DNA of 64,000 nt from Bryopsis sp. KO-2023 (GCA_030272585.1 BSYQ01000007.1:562001-626000); one strand, 5' to 3'; counted from the stretch's first letter, positions 36,166 to 46,969 are shown. The notes: generated by a model from the sequence alone, not told the origin. Numbers and translations are program-made.

Positions 36166-38625
36166 TTATTCATCATCGTCTGACTCAGAATCCTGGTCCG
36201 CAAGCTCCCCATTGCCAATGACTAAGTGTTTCACGAGCATACCTCCCACACCTGCCAGGCTTGCTGCCAGGATACCAATCCAGGCAGCCGCACCTCCCCT
36301 ACAAACAAATGCCAGAATTGCAGCCCAAGACAGCGGAGGAACAGAAAAAAACAGAAGAGAAAATAGGACAACAAGAATCCTTTCAATTTCAAGGGTTCAA
36401 TACAATTCGTTTTCAAAAAATCTCAACCAATCCTAAATTCTTTCTTTTTTTCTTTCTGTCCTTTATTTCTCTCTGTACTTTTTCCAGCCCTTTTTAGATG
36501 CCGGGCTACCAACTTGATGCCTTTTCCCACTTATTCTCGCCCACCCCACCAAAATAACAAAAAATTGACTGGTACCTAGGTAATTAAACGTCCTGATGTA
36601 CACTTGCAACACAATTCAAACTGAAATTGGAAAGTTCAAAAAAATATAGAGATAAAAAAAAATCCACACCACATCTTGAAATAAATTCCTGGCTACGACC
36701 TAAGTTGCTTTTCTTTTAGGCGCACGTTCCACATTTCCAAAAAAGAAGTCCACAGAACAGGTGGGTGTGGCCCGATTTTTTCAGGCACCTGTGATGTGGT
36801 CGATCAGGGGTTCGTTCTGGCAAGTTGGAATCCTGGTTTTCGTTTTCAGATCGGCTGCTGTCTGCTGCGTGGCCTGCGCCCTCATCTCCACTACCTACAG
36901 TTTCGTTTGGGGGCGATGCTGTGTAAATGATGATCTTATGCGGACGGACGCCCTCACCACACTGACCGGCAGATTCCTACAACATCCACACCAAAACAGC
37001 ATTTTACTATCCTGAATCACCCCATGCCCATCAACCTGAACTGCAAAATACTGAGATAGGGGTGACACAGATATATATGGGGATCAAGTGCATGCATGCA
37101 TGCCTGTGAGATGTCAAAACAGATGATGCAGGGCTGATGTGAAGCATGCGCACCTTCTCCTCCGTTTGTTCACTCTCCAAATTGACCCCCAGCTCCCGTC
37201 GAACAGCACCCGACTCTTGGCTTTCGCCTGAGGTCTTTGCTGTTGTCCTCTCAGATACGAAATCTGATTCTTGACTCGACCTGGGGATCTCCGAGGGCCC
37301 CGCTCCATTGGCATTCTTATCCATCTGCACCTGGTTGCTCAAAACTTCCCGATCAACAATCTTACATTGCAAGATCGATGTAGCAGTGATGGAATCGAAA
37401 TGTGGAATTGATGTTGGGCTGATGGGCATCTCTGGACCGGAGTCCTCTGGTGTTTGTGAATCTTCTGTCCATTGCAGCAGATCTTCAATGTTTTCTTTTC
37501 CCACCTCATCAATGTCATCATCAATGCAACATGAATCTGGGCATAAAAAACAGAAAAAAAAATTTATCATTCTCACCACCTTGATGGAGCTGCGCATGCA
37601 ACTCTGAGCGTCACAAATGCATCCAAAAAGCAAACTACCTCCTTCACCAGGGTCGTATTCTGTGATTCCAAGCTTGACGTAGCCACCCCTATCCTTCGTC
37701 TGGAGATAGAGCACGAAATATTTTTCGAGCGGAAGACTTGCTCTCAATTTGTCCAACGAAATCCCTGCACACACATTCCCCGCCAAGAATTCAAAAACAA
37801 AAATATCGTCATGTCTATGTACGAAAAGAAAAGATTACAAAAAAGTAAAAAGTTGGGTGTCTGTTGGTGTGCTTGTATATCAAATTGTAAACCTTTGAAA
37901 TTCTAGCCCACCTCCTCGCGCAATCACTTCCAAATCTCCTGTTTCCAAATCAGTGGACCATAACTTCAACTTAAGGTGAGTGCTATCCTCATATACATCT
38001 CTGCTCCACCAACACACACAGATTGAGCTGCAGTTTCAAGTTCAAATACTGGGAAGATAGACAGGCAACGTTATTTTTGCTTCGGCGATGCTCACTCCCT
38101 AACCATCACAATTTCTGAGCTCTTTTTTTTTTTCGCATGTTGAGAATTTGCATGCTGTCTGCATGCCTGGGATCGATTCCACCTACATGTTGAATGACTG
38201 CATGATCGGCATTCGAAAATCTTCTACTACCCTGTCATCTGTATGAGCCTGGAAAAGATCAAAGGAGTGAGTAATACGAGTGTACAGACAATCAGCCAAA
38301 ATCCATGGCATTTGGTGGACTTGATGGGAAATTCACTCTTACAATTTCTGATGCATGTCTCCCTCGCATGACATCAACTGCATGGCAAAAAAATGCAAAA
38401 CAGCTCATTTCACACACAGTTCTATGAACACATGCACAAGAAAAGAATTCCCAGGTGGGTTCAGAATGACACCAGTCAGTGAATCTCTGTGCAGGCAAAG
38501 CATTGCTGACCTTCCATGAGGCCTAGTTTGAACTCCGGTGTCCAGAAGTAAATGTTTCCGGTGCTCCCAATGACATCATAAACTTTAATTGTCCACGTTT
38601 GGTAATTGGGGGTGGCTTCCGACAT
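36166..38625 (-). CDS. Predicted tail-anchored membrane protein, function unknown
   Basis: Eight exons join in frame: 38511-38625, 38343-38377, 38187-38248, 37912-37982, 37639-37764, 37154-37536, 36789-36976 and 36166-36298, giving 370 residues. Residues 1-135 look like a compact beta-rich domain (TWTIKVYDVIGSTGNIYFW near the start; EKYFVLYLQTKDRGGYVKLG near its end), reminiscent of a C2 or similar sandwich, but I cannot assign it. Residues about 140-325 are acidic, Ser/Thr/Glu-rich and probably disordered. The end is a single hydrophobic segment (AAAWIGILAASLAGVGGMLV), then an acidic tail ending DSESDDDE. No signal peptide is seen, so the arrangement suggests a cytosol-facing protein held by a C-terminal helix in the ER, mitochondrial outer or plastid membrane (inference). 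The 35- and 62-bp exons are small, but all phases fit. Confidence 0.75.
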
Positions 38626-39563
38626 GGCCTTCACACAACGTCGACGTCAATACGAGAATCATATCGCAGTTCCGACAACGGAAATCCAAAAGCGTCACGA
38701 CTTCGCGCCCCTTGCGACGAAGCCCGCCACGTTTCTATCTGAGGAAGGACGACTTGCAGCGTTTTCGTTTCAAGATCGGTGGATGGGAGGGCGTCCGCCG
38801 AAGAAGAAAAGAAACGCACAGGCAGGATACCCGCGTATTTGGGTGAAAAGATATGACGACCTACTCACAGGTGTTGTCCGATACTGACGGTGGAAGCTGG
38901 CGATTCAGTGGAGGTAGGATGGAAGGGTAGGACGGGGGAGAGGTGCACCGGTGAGCTCTGTTGTTTGCTCGTGCTAAATGGATGGCGATTGGATATGATG
39001 TCGGTCCGGAAGTTTCTGTCATTCGAACAGGTGGCGTACACCACGCAATCCAAAAGGAAGTGAAAAGCATGGCGACGAAATAATAAGTGCAGGACGTCAC
39101 GATGGACGATCTCAGGCGATGCTCTGAGCGTGAGCAACGAATGTTCACCGACTGTCCCGGAATGCAGAGGAGGTGTTCGGACCATGCGGGTGTTCGAGAA
39201 AGAAACACAAATATTCAAACACCGAACGAGTGTTCTTCCAAACAAAAACTGACAGGCAATCCATGATTACACTGCCCAAGGAGAAGAAGGGAAATGTCAG
39301 CACACTGGTGGTGCAGTGAATACGTCACTGTCTCCATATCAGAATCGAAAAAAGAGAAACTCGACCGTTTGAAAAGAAGTTTGAAAAGAAGCCACCTACA
39401 CTACTAATGTGTTTCCAAGCCATCACCATTCTCACACCACCACAGAAAGGAGCCCACGACTCAGCATCTGCAGGTCAGGTCATTCATTTCACTCGTTACT
39501 TGTTCCTCTGACTGTCTACCATACCAATCCGACATGTCACCTTCTGCCACAACTGTACCCGCT
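38626..39563. other. Intergenic between tail-anchored gene and retrotransposon
   Basis: No supported gene. The left end is the promoter side of the minus-strand gene starting at 38625. Minus-strand frames at 38861-39245 overlap in two phases without a motif. Before the retrotransposon inserted, this DNA was directly upstream of the kinase gene at 50736. Confidence 0.5.
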
Positions 39564-39568
39564 CCCTG
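39564..39568. repeat. Target-site duplication, left copy (CCCTG)
   Basis: CCCTG directly precedes the left LTR end (TGTGACG) and is repeated at 50566-50570 directly after the right LTR end (CGTCACA). Five base pairs is the usual duplication made by Ty3/Gypsy integrases. Confidence 0.85.
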
Positions 39569-41078
39569 TGTGACGATCCAAAAGCGCACTAACTTTCATT
39601 CGCGCCGCAATCGCGAATTGAGTCGCACCGAACTACTGCAGAGTCCGTCTACAGTAACAGAGTCGGACTGCGCCAACCTTAAACGTCATCTCAAAAACTT
39701 GGTATCTAAACTGCAACGCACTGAAACTATCGTCACCCAAGAAGTCGGCTAAGACCAGTCGCACTAACAAAACATTGCCATCCGAGAGTCACAGTCTCGA
39801 ATCCCTCTAACAACGAAAGGCCTAAGACCAGGCACCTGAAAGTAAGACGTGTCGAAGTCAAAGGAGACACCCGCTAAGAGGGACTTGCTCCTGCGACCGA
39901 GACAGAAAGTGGAGTTCCCCGGAGGGTGGTCGCTAAGAGACCATGTCCTAAGGAGACTCTGGAAACTAAGCTGAAGAAGGGAGAAACATGACAACAAACA
40001 AGAAAACACTCAGAGGAGAGGGCAGCTCCTCTGAGTGGAATAACTAAAACACAAGGAGACACTCAGAGGAGAGGGCAGCTCCTCTGAGTGGAAAAACTCC
40101 TAAGGGAAGGGCAGCACCTTCCCTTTCTGACTACTGAAACTAAAGCTACTCAGAAGCAACCTATTTTATCCTCAGCTACTCAGCTGACATCCCTAACTTC
40201 TAATCACTTCCGAATATCAACATTCTCGTCCAGAGATCAGAAAAATAGAGGAAATCTTCAGGGATTTCCTCTGAGTTCTTATTCACACACTATCACACAC
40301 TATCACACACCTATAATTTTGCAGAGAAATGTTTACAGAAAAGAGAAGGGATGAGGTATCCCACTTTGAAAATGAACTGCATTATCCTTGAGTAATCTGA
40401 TCCTTAGCCAGAAGTACCTCGTTCGGTCAGAATTCCCGTTTAAGGTAAGTCGCGAAGCTTCCTTAAGTTCGTCCCGAGTAAGAAGTCCTTTCTTTAGATA
40501 GATATCCGAGGTAAGTAGTTCACGAGGTAAGTGCTGAGGTCTGAATTATTCTAACAGACCTCGGCGCTATTTTCATACTCGCCGCCAGTTCAAGTGCTAG
40601 CGCACGTGTGTTGGCGGCGAGTTCGGCGTCGCAGCGAGGATCGCATAAGCGATCCGACTTACAGCTGCATTGATCGCCTTATGGGTCGTGTTTCGTAGGG
40701 GGTTGCTTTCGATGTGTTGTTTTCTATCGTGTTTTCGTTGGCCCCTTGTGTTCCCAGCCGCACTTTTCGTAGAAGTCATACCTCGGATGTCACAGAGTGA
40801 CAGGGCCGATAGTAAGACTCCTAGTACTCTGCGCTAGCCATGGGTTGGCTTGCCAGCTATTCGATATCAACCAACGCATCAATATACAACTATTCCTACG
40901 TCATCGACCTCGTCGGGGGTTGAACCCAACGTGCGAACCACCAGGTCTCACATAGAGCAGCGCATAACACGACTGTTTATCAGTGTGAGTTGGTGAGTCT
41001 GTTCATCCGAATTATTATTGGAATAATCGTTACATTTCTTGGCAGTACATCTGCCAAGTTCTTTCTAGCCCCGTCACA
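39569..41078 (-). repeat. Left LTR (3' LTR of the element)
   Basis: It begins TGTGACGATCC on the plus strand and ends CCCCGTCACA. From 39588 on it matches 49075-50565 base for base with a constant offset of 9487. I saw one substitution (39850 versus 49337) and the inverted 22-bp spacer at 40038-40059. Compared with the right copy it lacks 13 bp just after GCGCACT near 39590, between two ACT repeats. Confidence 0.93.
40007..40090. repeat. Paired palindromes flanking an invertible 22-bp spacer (left LTR)
   Basis: Two copies of a stem-loop with perfect 12-bp arms (CACTCAGAGGAG / CTCCTCTGAGTG, loop AGGGCAG) lie at 40007-40037 and 40060-40090. The spacer 40038-40059 is exactly the reverse complement of its counterpart 49525-49546 in the other LTR. 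The outer arms of the two palindromes form an inverted repeat around the spacer. Confidence 0.93.
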
Positions 41079-41098
41079 ACTGTGACGATCCCCCTTAC
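41079..41098 (-). other. Putative polypurine tract and LTR-end-like palindrome
   Basis: Just inside the left LTR the minus strand reads TAAGGGGGATCGTCACAGT before the LTR start TGTGACGG. The AAGGGGGA stretch can serve as plus-strand primer. The following ATCGTCACA repeats the outer LTR end, making the palindrome CGTCACA-GT-TGTGACG. Confidence 0.5.
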
Positions 41099-41669
41099 AC
41101 CCGCATAGAAACCACCCTATGCGTACATTTCATTCGGGCTAGAAACCCACTGCATCCCATGCAGTTCCACTTCCCTTCATTCATGCTTCGCATTAACCCC
41201 TTGCACCTTTTGCTTATTCCGTTTCCTAATTCCAACATCTGCTGCCCAAAAACCCCTTGTTTCTAATGGCAAAAAGGTGCTCAGAACAGTACCCTTACAC
41301 CAGCAATAAAATTCCCCTTTATGCACTCAATGATTTTTTTTTTTTTTAATACGATGCAGCCGGGTTCCACCCAACTAGTTTCTAAGACTTTCCTATCCCC
41401 AGAATCATCAACGAAAAACAATTCGAGAAACCGAATTCAAACCACACTAAATCGAAAACCTCGCTACCGAACGAAAGTCAAACTCGAACAAAAACTAAGT
41501 TCGAATGAAAGCCTAATTTAAGTCGAAAAAACCAGCCGAAATCGAGGAGCAGAAAACTTCCCGACGTCGGAAATTAGAGAATCAGCCGAAAACGAAAAAC
41601 AAAAAACCAGCCGGAGTTGAAGCCCATTGGGATTCGACTTCGACCCTCTCTACCTCTACTGCTGATGTC

Positions 41670-42131
41670 TCAACCTCCTTTCTCCCCCTCGCTCTCGCTA
41701 TCCGTAACATCGAATCCATCGCTCTCGCTCTCCCCTCCTCTCGCTCGCTTAATTTCCTGCTCGTGCATGTCACCCACAACCTCCAGCCGTCGTTTTTGAT
41801 TTAAGTCCTGTCGTCGCCACCCAGGGGTCCTAGACCTCTCGCGAACCACCTCCTGTAGTCGCCCCTCTGAAATTTCTTCTTCTACTTTTGTTTTTCGCAG
41901 TCGCTGGCGAAAATCATCTATTCTATCCAAACTTTCTAAGTTACTTAACAGGGCGATTTTCTGTCGCCTGAGTAAATCTCGTGCAGTCCTCCCAGCTGCA
42001 GTTTCGTTCGTAAAGGCCCGTTTGAGCCGCCTAGTGACCTCCCCCTTTTGTTTTTCTAACTCCGTCCGAAGGCGCAGCACTTCGGCCGCCATGCACTCGT
42101 TCAACCGCTGCTCGGACATCGTTCCAGCCAT
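41670..42131 (-). CDS. Small charged coiled-coil ORF downstream of integrase (retrotransposon)
   Basis: About 153 residues from ATG (MAGTMSEQRLNECMAAEVLR). It is rich in Arg, Glu and Lys, with heptad-like helical stretches (LRLRTELEKQKGEVTRRLKR) and an acidic Ser/Asp-rich tail (ESESDGFDVTDSESEGEKGG). It lies between the integrase stop and the polypurine tract. Ty3/Gypsy elements sometimes carry an extra 3' ORF of variable function. No homology is recognised. The frame stays open upstream of the ATG. Confidence 0.5.
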   Translation of the reverse strand: MAGTMSEQRLNECMAAEVLRLRTELEKQKGEVTRRLKRAFTNETAAGRTARDLLRRQKIALLSNLESLDRIDDFRQRLRKTKVEEEISEGRLQEVVRERSRTPGWRRQDLNQKRRLEVVGDMHEQEIKRARGGESESDGFDVTDSESEGEKGG

Positions 42132-42343
42132 CCTTTCCTTCTGAGTCTTTTCGTTCGATATATATTCTTCCACTGGCTTTCTCGTTAGCGAGATATTCTT
42201 TGAGCCGTCCTGTGACCTCCCACGAGCCCTCCTTTAAGTCACCCTCACTCGAAACCTTTACCTATCCTTGGATATATCTCTAATAACTAAGTCCGAGGTT
42301 CGAAGTAGAACTTCTTTAAGTACTAGCTTAACTACTACTGACT

Positions 42344-43750
42344 TTACTCGGGGGTAGCGATATCCTCGAGTGCTACCCATCGACTCTGCCGAGTACCCTT
42401 AGACACCTTAACTCGAACTCCTGTTCTATCTATCTCCTCTATTCGAAAGCCAGCCTGAGCTTTCACCACTAATTTTTTCGAAGTTTTAATCCTAACTAAC
42501 ACTGAATCCCCTATCTTTAGAGCTTCTATTCTCTTTTCCTTCTGAAGTTTATCACTATAGTTCCTCTGCTGACGATACTGAGCTGTTCTTATAGACTCCT
42601 TAGCTCTTCCTTCCATCCTTTTTCTTAACTCACTCAACTCTTTTAACTCTCTATCTGATATCAAAATCGGCAGCTCCTGGACTGCAGGATCTAATAAAAC
42701 GGCCTCCTCTCTCCTCTGAACTAAAGTCTGGGATCCAAAACCTCCTCCCTGAGGCTGGGATCCTTCTCCTAAATTCCCCTGGGACTCCCCTTTGTGCTGA
42801 CCTATCTGATAGGCTGCCCAGTCTCTTTTATTTACCTGTCTCCTAATAAAAACTAATTCAAATGGGCTGTAACCTGTAACTTCTTTTACTCGACTATTAT
42901 AATCCCTCAGGCTATCTAATAAAACTCCCTGTAAATCCTGAACTGAAAATAAGAGAGCCCCTGTAGTGGGTGTCTCTCCTAGTTGCTTTTCTTTTAATCT
43001 ACCTTTTATCCCCTGTTTCAGGGTTTGATTTAACCTCTCTGCTAATCCATTAGTCCTAGGGTGATAAGGACTGGATATCTTTAACTCTATTCCCTCCTGT
43101 CGACACAAATCTAATACCATCCCTTTGAACTCTGTCCCATTATCACACAAGAAAAATCTGGGGACCCCAAACCTACAGATAATATTCTGGAACAGAAACT
43201 GGGAAATAAAGACTGGACTCTTAGCATCCATAATCCCAGCTTCTGCCCACTTTGTAAAATAGTCTACCACCACTAAAATATGAACTAAAATCTGAGTTTC
43301 AGGCATCCTAATCGAAAAGGTATCCATTCCCCACTGATAAAAAGGAAGTCCAGCTGGGGTCTGTAACAGTCTAGGCTGTATCAAAAACTTTGGCCTGATT
43401 TCCTGACAGGTCTCACATTTTTCTAAGGTTTCCTTTGTCTGTTTTTCCATTTCATACCAAAAATAGTGCTCCCTGAGCTTTTCCAGAGTTCCTTTTACTG
43501 ACACATGCCCCACAGCTATGTGTGCTTCCAAAATTAGCTCCTCCCTCTTAGTCTCGACTGGAACCTCTCTCTTTTTATCCCCTCCTGGATCCCTCAGAAA
43601 CATCTGCTCTGTTTCAGCATCCCAGATGTATCTAAACTCCTTTTTCCTGGCTGTAGCTTTCTCCTGGCTAGAGTACTTAGCATACTGATCAAAGTCTTTC
43701 TGCAAAAGACTTAGGGTGCAAGGGTCTTTCCAGATGTCATACTTCCTCAT
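42344..43750 (-). CDS. Integrase (retrotransposon)
   Basis: 468 residues from ATG. The N-terminal zinc motif is AHIAVGHVSVKGTLEKLREH followed by CETC (HHCC type). The catalytic DDE residues lie in WGMDTFSIRM, FLCDNGTEFKG and YHPRTNGLAERLNQTLKQG. The C-terminal part (KLVVKAQAGFRIEEID) is similar to the GPY/F module that follows Gypsy integrases, although the GPY/F triplet itself is altered. No chromodomain is seen. The enzyme inserts the cDNA into the host genome. It is separated from the RNase H stop by 1.6 kb, so it is probably expressed from a separate start or by another recoding event. Confidence 0.92.
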   Translation of the reverse strand: MRKYDIWKDPCTLSLLQKDFDQYAKYSSQEKATARKKEFRYIWDAETEQMFLRDPGGDKKREVPVETKREELILEAHIAVGHVSVKGTLEKLREHYFWYEMEKQTKETLEKCETCQEIRPKFLIQPRLLQTPAGLPFYQWGMDTFSIRMPETQILVHILVVVDYFTKWAEAGIMDAKSPVFISQFLFQNIICRFGVPRFFLCDNGTEFKGMVLDLCRQEGIELKISSPYHPRTNGLAERLNQTLKQGIKGRLKEKQLGETPTTGALLFSVQDLQGVLLDSLRDYNSRVKEVTGYSPFELVFIRRQVNKRDWAAYQIGQHKGESQGNLGEGSQPQGGGFGSQTLVQRREEAVLLDPAVQELPILISDRELKELSELRKRMEGRAKESIRTAQYRQQRNYSDKLQKEKRIEALKIGDSVLVRIKTSKKLVVKAQAGFRIEEIDRTGVRVKVSKGTRQSRWVALEDIATPE

Positions 43751-44552
43751 CTGTTCACTTCTCTTCCTAAAACTGCCTTAAGCTTCTAATTCAGAACCTC
43801 CTGGCCTCTGTTTCCACTTGTCTTTAAGTTGTTTATCCTGGGTAGATAGAACAAAGTTTGCCCTCTCCTCTAGTCTTAAGGGTTTCCACTTAAATACAAA
43901 TCCTCCAGGTTGTACAACTGTCACAGCTGGCTGGTAAGCTGGCTGAGAGCTGTAAGCTTTTGGAAGTCATCTCTTAGTTATTAGACCTGCTGTTGTTTTA
44001 TCCCAGAGTATGGACTATCAGCCCTGTTTCTGGGAAAGAGCACTTTTCACCCAAGTGACCTAAAGTGACCTTAACTTCTAGGCTGGATCAAACACCACTC
44101 CTTTTTAGACTTTGGGACTGAGGTCCTCACAGGGATTGATTTATGAAAATCAAAGTGTGTACAGACTTATCCAAGCCGGTAGTCCTCTATTCTGAGAGTT
44201 TCCCTTTTTCAGGATACCTTATCTCTACAGAATCTAAACATTTGTCTGGGATTACCTTTAACCCTCAGACCTTTACACATATCTCTTTGGGATCGTTTAG
44301 TTATGAGCAGAGTGGTTTCCTGTTTTTCAGAAGTGATTTTTAGAAACTCAGATGAATGTTTAAGCAAGGGGGTGAAACTCATTTGTTCCAGGAACCTTGA
44401 CTGTATCTGAAGAAACCATTTCACAGTGAAATTGCAGAATCCTGCTTACAACACCAACCCTCCAACCCCAACAACAACTTCATTATTGCCTCCTGCCTCC
44501 CAGGGCATCTCTCACTTTACCACCTCTCATCCACCAGTACTGAAAACACAAC

Positions 44553-45050
44553 CTAACCACTGGGACCTGGTGCTCCCACATCTCTTTCGTTCTCTTCCTC
44601 CCCAGAGGAGTAAACCATTATCGTCTCGTCCGGAGGAACCTCCTGCATATCACCATTGTTATCCTCCTCAAATCTCGCTTCGATTCGAGCCACCGGGAAA
44701 AAGGTCGGCAGGTTGGCTGGGTCAAAGGGCTGGCCCCCTCCTGCTGCAGAACCGATAGGCTCTGCCAGTGCTGCTGTTATCTGTTGCCTAGCAACCCTTA
44801 GGGGGCCTGGACCAACTGGAATACCCGCCCTGTGTTGGTCTAGCAAGGCACGAATAGCCGAAAGAGTTCCGGTATACTGCGCCAGTTTCGAGACATATAT
44901 TCTGGCCTCCCTTTCCGCCTGGATATTCATCCCGTTCTCCCCCTGAAGTAGTCGTGCCTGAAGTTCTTCTTCGTAGTCCTCCATTTCGACTAAAAGTTCC
45001 AACACGACTGCGATAATATGCGCGAGAGCTGCTGCCTGAGCTGCATCCAT
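44553..45050 (-). CDS. Extra 165-residue ORF between RNase H and integrase (retrotransposon)
   Basis: ATG start, MDAAQAAALAHIIAVVLELL. A helical, Ala/Leu/Glu-rich N-terminal half is followed by a Gly/Pro linker (RAGIPVGPGPLRVAR) and an acidic C-terminus (YSSGEEENERDVGAPGPSG). It resembles short capsid-like or dimerising proteins in composition, but I recognise no family. It sits in a 1.6-kb gap between the pol segments, which is not the usual compact Gypsy layout. Both flanks (43751-44552 and 45051-45362) show no gene. Confidence 0.5.
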   Translation of the reverse strand: MDAAQAAALAHIIAVVLELLVEMEDYEEELQARLLQGENGMNIQAEREARIYVSKLAQYTGTLSAIRALLDQHRAGIPVGPGPLRVARQQITAALAEPIGSAAGGGQPFDPANLPTFFPVARIEARFEEDNNGDMQEVPPDETIMVYSSGEEENERDVGAPGPSG

Positions 45051-45362
45051 TGTTTCGAGTGTTTAGCAGAAAACAGGCTTCTTTCTCCTGAGTTTGAATT
45101 CCTAATCGATATTTCAAACTCTGCTTTATTCCTTTGGCTTCTGGTGGTAGTCTACTTTCCTTCTGTCTGTTCCTCCCTTAAGACTCCAAATCCTGCTCGA
45201 CTTTTCCCATAGATTTTTCACTCTCCCTGGATTTCCTTGGATAAACCTTTTATCCCCAGGCTTAATCCTTTGCCTCCCTTTCCTCTGTCCTAGGCAGCTT
45301 TCCCATAACTGCCTCTAGTTAGTCCTCCCTGGGACTGACCTTTCTCTGATTCCTAGAATCAA

Positions 45363-46937
45363 CTAACTAAGCCTCCTCCCTAAAGGCAAATGTTCTGACA
45401 CAGTAGGCAGGTCCTGTGTTTTCCCTTTTTTCTCCCTATTCATCACAAGCCTAGACAATGCATCAGCATTCACATTGTGACTCCCAGGCTTGTAAACTAC
45501 TCTAATCTGATACCCCTGTAACTCTAACACCCACCTAGCCATCATGGAGGTCAGGTTCTTGGACCCCATCAGCCAGATCAAAGCTTTGCAGTCAGTGAAA
45601 ACAGTAAACTCCCTCCCAGTCAAATAATACCTAAATCTTCTAATGCCCTTAATCACTGCCATGGCCTCCCCCTGGGAAGGAGCATACCTAGCTTCTGTTT
45701 CACTGTTTTTCTTAGAAAAATAAGCTATGACCTTTTCCTGACCCTCCTGAATTTGACCTAATACCCCAGCTATTGCATACTGACTCCAGTCAGTACACAA
45801 AAATACCTCCCCCTCTCTCTTTATGGAGGTCACCACTGGGGCTGTCATCAACATCTTTTTCAAGAGCCTCCATGCTAATTCACACTTCCAAGTCCACAGA
45901 AAAGGCACCCCCTGCTTGGTCAACTCTGTAAGAGCACCTGCCACCTTAGCATAGTTTGGGGCATGCCTCCTGTAATAGCCTGTTAACCCTAAAAAGGCTC
46001 TAACCTGTGTGACAGTGGTGGGGGTCTTTAACTTCCTAATGGAATCTAACTTATCCTCCTGGGGGCTAAACCCAGCCTTTGTGATGTGGTGCCCCAGGTA
46101 TTCCACCTCCTCCTGGAACAGAAAACACTTTTCTATGGATAATTTAGCCCCCTCCTTCTCTAAAATATCTAACACCTTTTCCAGAGTTTCCATATGTTCC
46201 TGGAAGGTGTAACTAAAGATGACTATGTCATCCAGGTAGACCTGGACCCCCTCCAGGTGGCCAAATAGGGAATCCATCACCCTCTGGAAGGCCTCTGGCA
46301 TAGTCTTAAGTCCCTGAGGGCACCTAACCCACTCATATAGCCCTGAAGAAGTCCTAAAGGCAGTTTTCCCTGCATGCTCCTCTGCCAGGGGCAGTTGCCA
46401 GTATCCTGACTTCAGGTCTAAACTAGAGTAGTATTTCCTCCCTCCCATGTCATCCAGCAGCTCATCTATTAGAGGCAGGGGATACTGATCTGCCTCCACT
46501 AAATCATTCAAATCCCTGAAGTCCACACACCACCTCCACTTCCCTGGAGTCTTTTTAGGGACCAGGAGGGTGGGTGAAGACCAGGGTGACCCTGAGCTAG
46601 GCCTAACCACCCCTGCTTTGATCAGTCCTTCCAGCTGCCTCTCTATCTCCCCTCTCTGGAATTCACTAACTCTATACTGCCTCCTGGCCACAGGTTTTGC
46701 TGTGCCAGTCTCTATCCTGTAACTATGGTTTTTGAGGGTACCTATCTCATATTCACTTAGAGACCAGGCATCCCTCCTAGACTTGCATAGCTTCTCCACT
46801 GCCCTCCTTCCATTCCTGAAAAGGCTACCTCCTATGTTTAAGTCTGCAAAAGTAGAGACTTTTTCCTCCTGGGCCACCAATATCGATTCAGGGGAAGTTA
46901 CCCCTCTGGTGGTAAATCTGTGCAACCCAGAGGCCAC
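45363..46937 (-). CDS. Reverse transcriptase and RNase H (retrotransposon)
   Basis: At least 524 residues. RT motifs: SSGSPWSSPTLLVPKK, KWRWCVDFRDLND, YYSSLDLKSGYWQLPL, FQRVMDSLFGHL and the catalytic YLDDIVIFS, then a thumb with GYYRRHAPNYAKVA. RNase H follows with FLCTDWSQYAIAGVLGQ, EAMAVIKGIRRFRYYL and FTVFTDCKALIWLM, which supply the acidic catalytic residues. The frame has no ATG near its start and remains open across the gag stop at 46970-46972 in the -1 frame, so it is probably made as a Gag-Pol fusion by -1 frameshifting. The protease is in the preceding ORF. Confidence 0.95.
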   Translation of the reverse strand: MASGLHRFTTRGVTSPESILVAQEEKVSTFADLNIGGSLFRNGRRAVEKLCKSRRDAWSLSEYEIGTLKNHSYRIETGTAKPVARRQYRVSEFQRGEIERQLEGLIKAGVVRPSSGSPWSSPTLLVPKKTPGKWRWCVDFRDLNDLVEADQYPLPLIDELLDDMGGRKYYSSLDLKSGYWQLPLAEEHAGKTAFRTSSGLYEWVRCPQGLKTMPEAFQRVMDSLFGHLEGVQVYLDDIVIFSYTFQEHMETLEKVLDILEKEGAKLSIEKCFLFQEEVEYLGHHITKAGFSPQEDKLDSIRKLKTPTTVTQVRAFLGLTGYYRRHAPNYAKVAGALTELTKQGVPFLWTWKCELAWRLLKKMLMTAPVVTSIKREGEVFLCTDWSQYAIAGVLGQIQEGQEKVIAYFSKKNSETEARYAPSQGEAMAVIKGIRRFRYYLTGREFTVFTDCKALIWLMGSKNLTSMMARWVLELQGYQIRVVYKPGSHNVNADALSRLVMNREKKGKTQDLPTVSEHLPLGRRLS

Positions 46938-46969
46938 ACCCTCGAGGTCACCTGGCCTGACCTCTGACC

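Noticed and set aside
44143..44758. Plus-strand frames inside the retrotransposon as a host gene caught by the element
   Set aside because: They lack motifs and overlap the minus-strand 165-residue ORF. No intron or promoter logic supports them.
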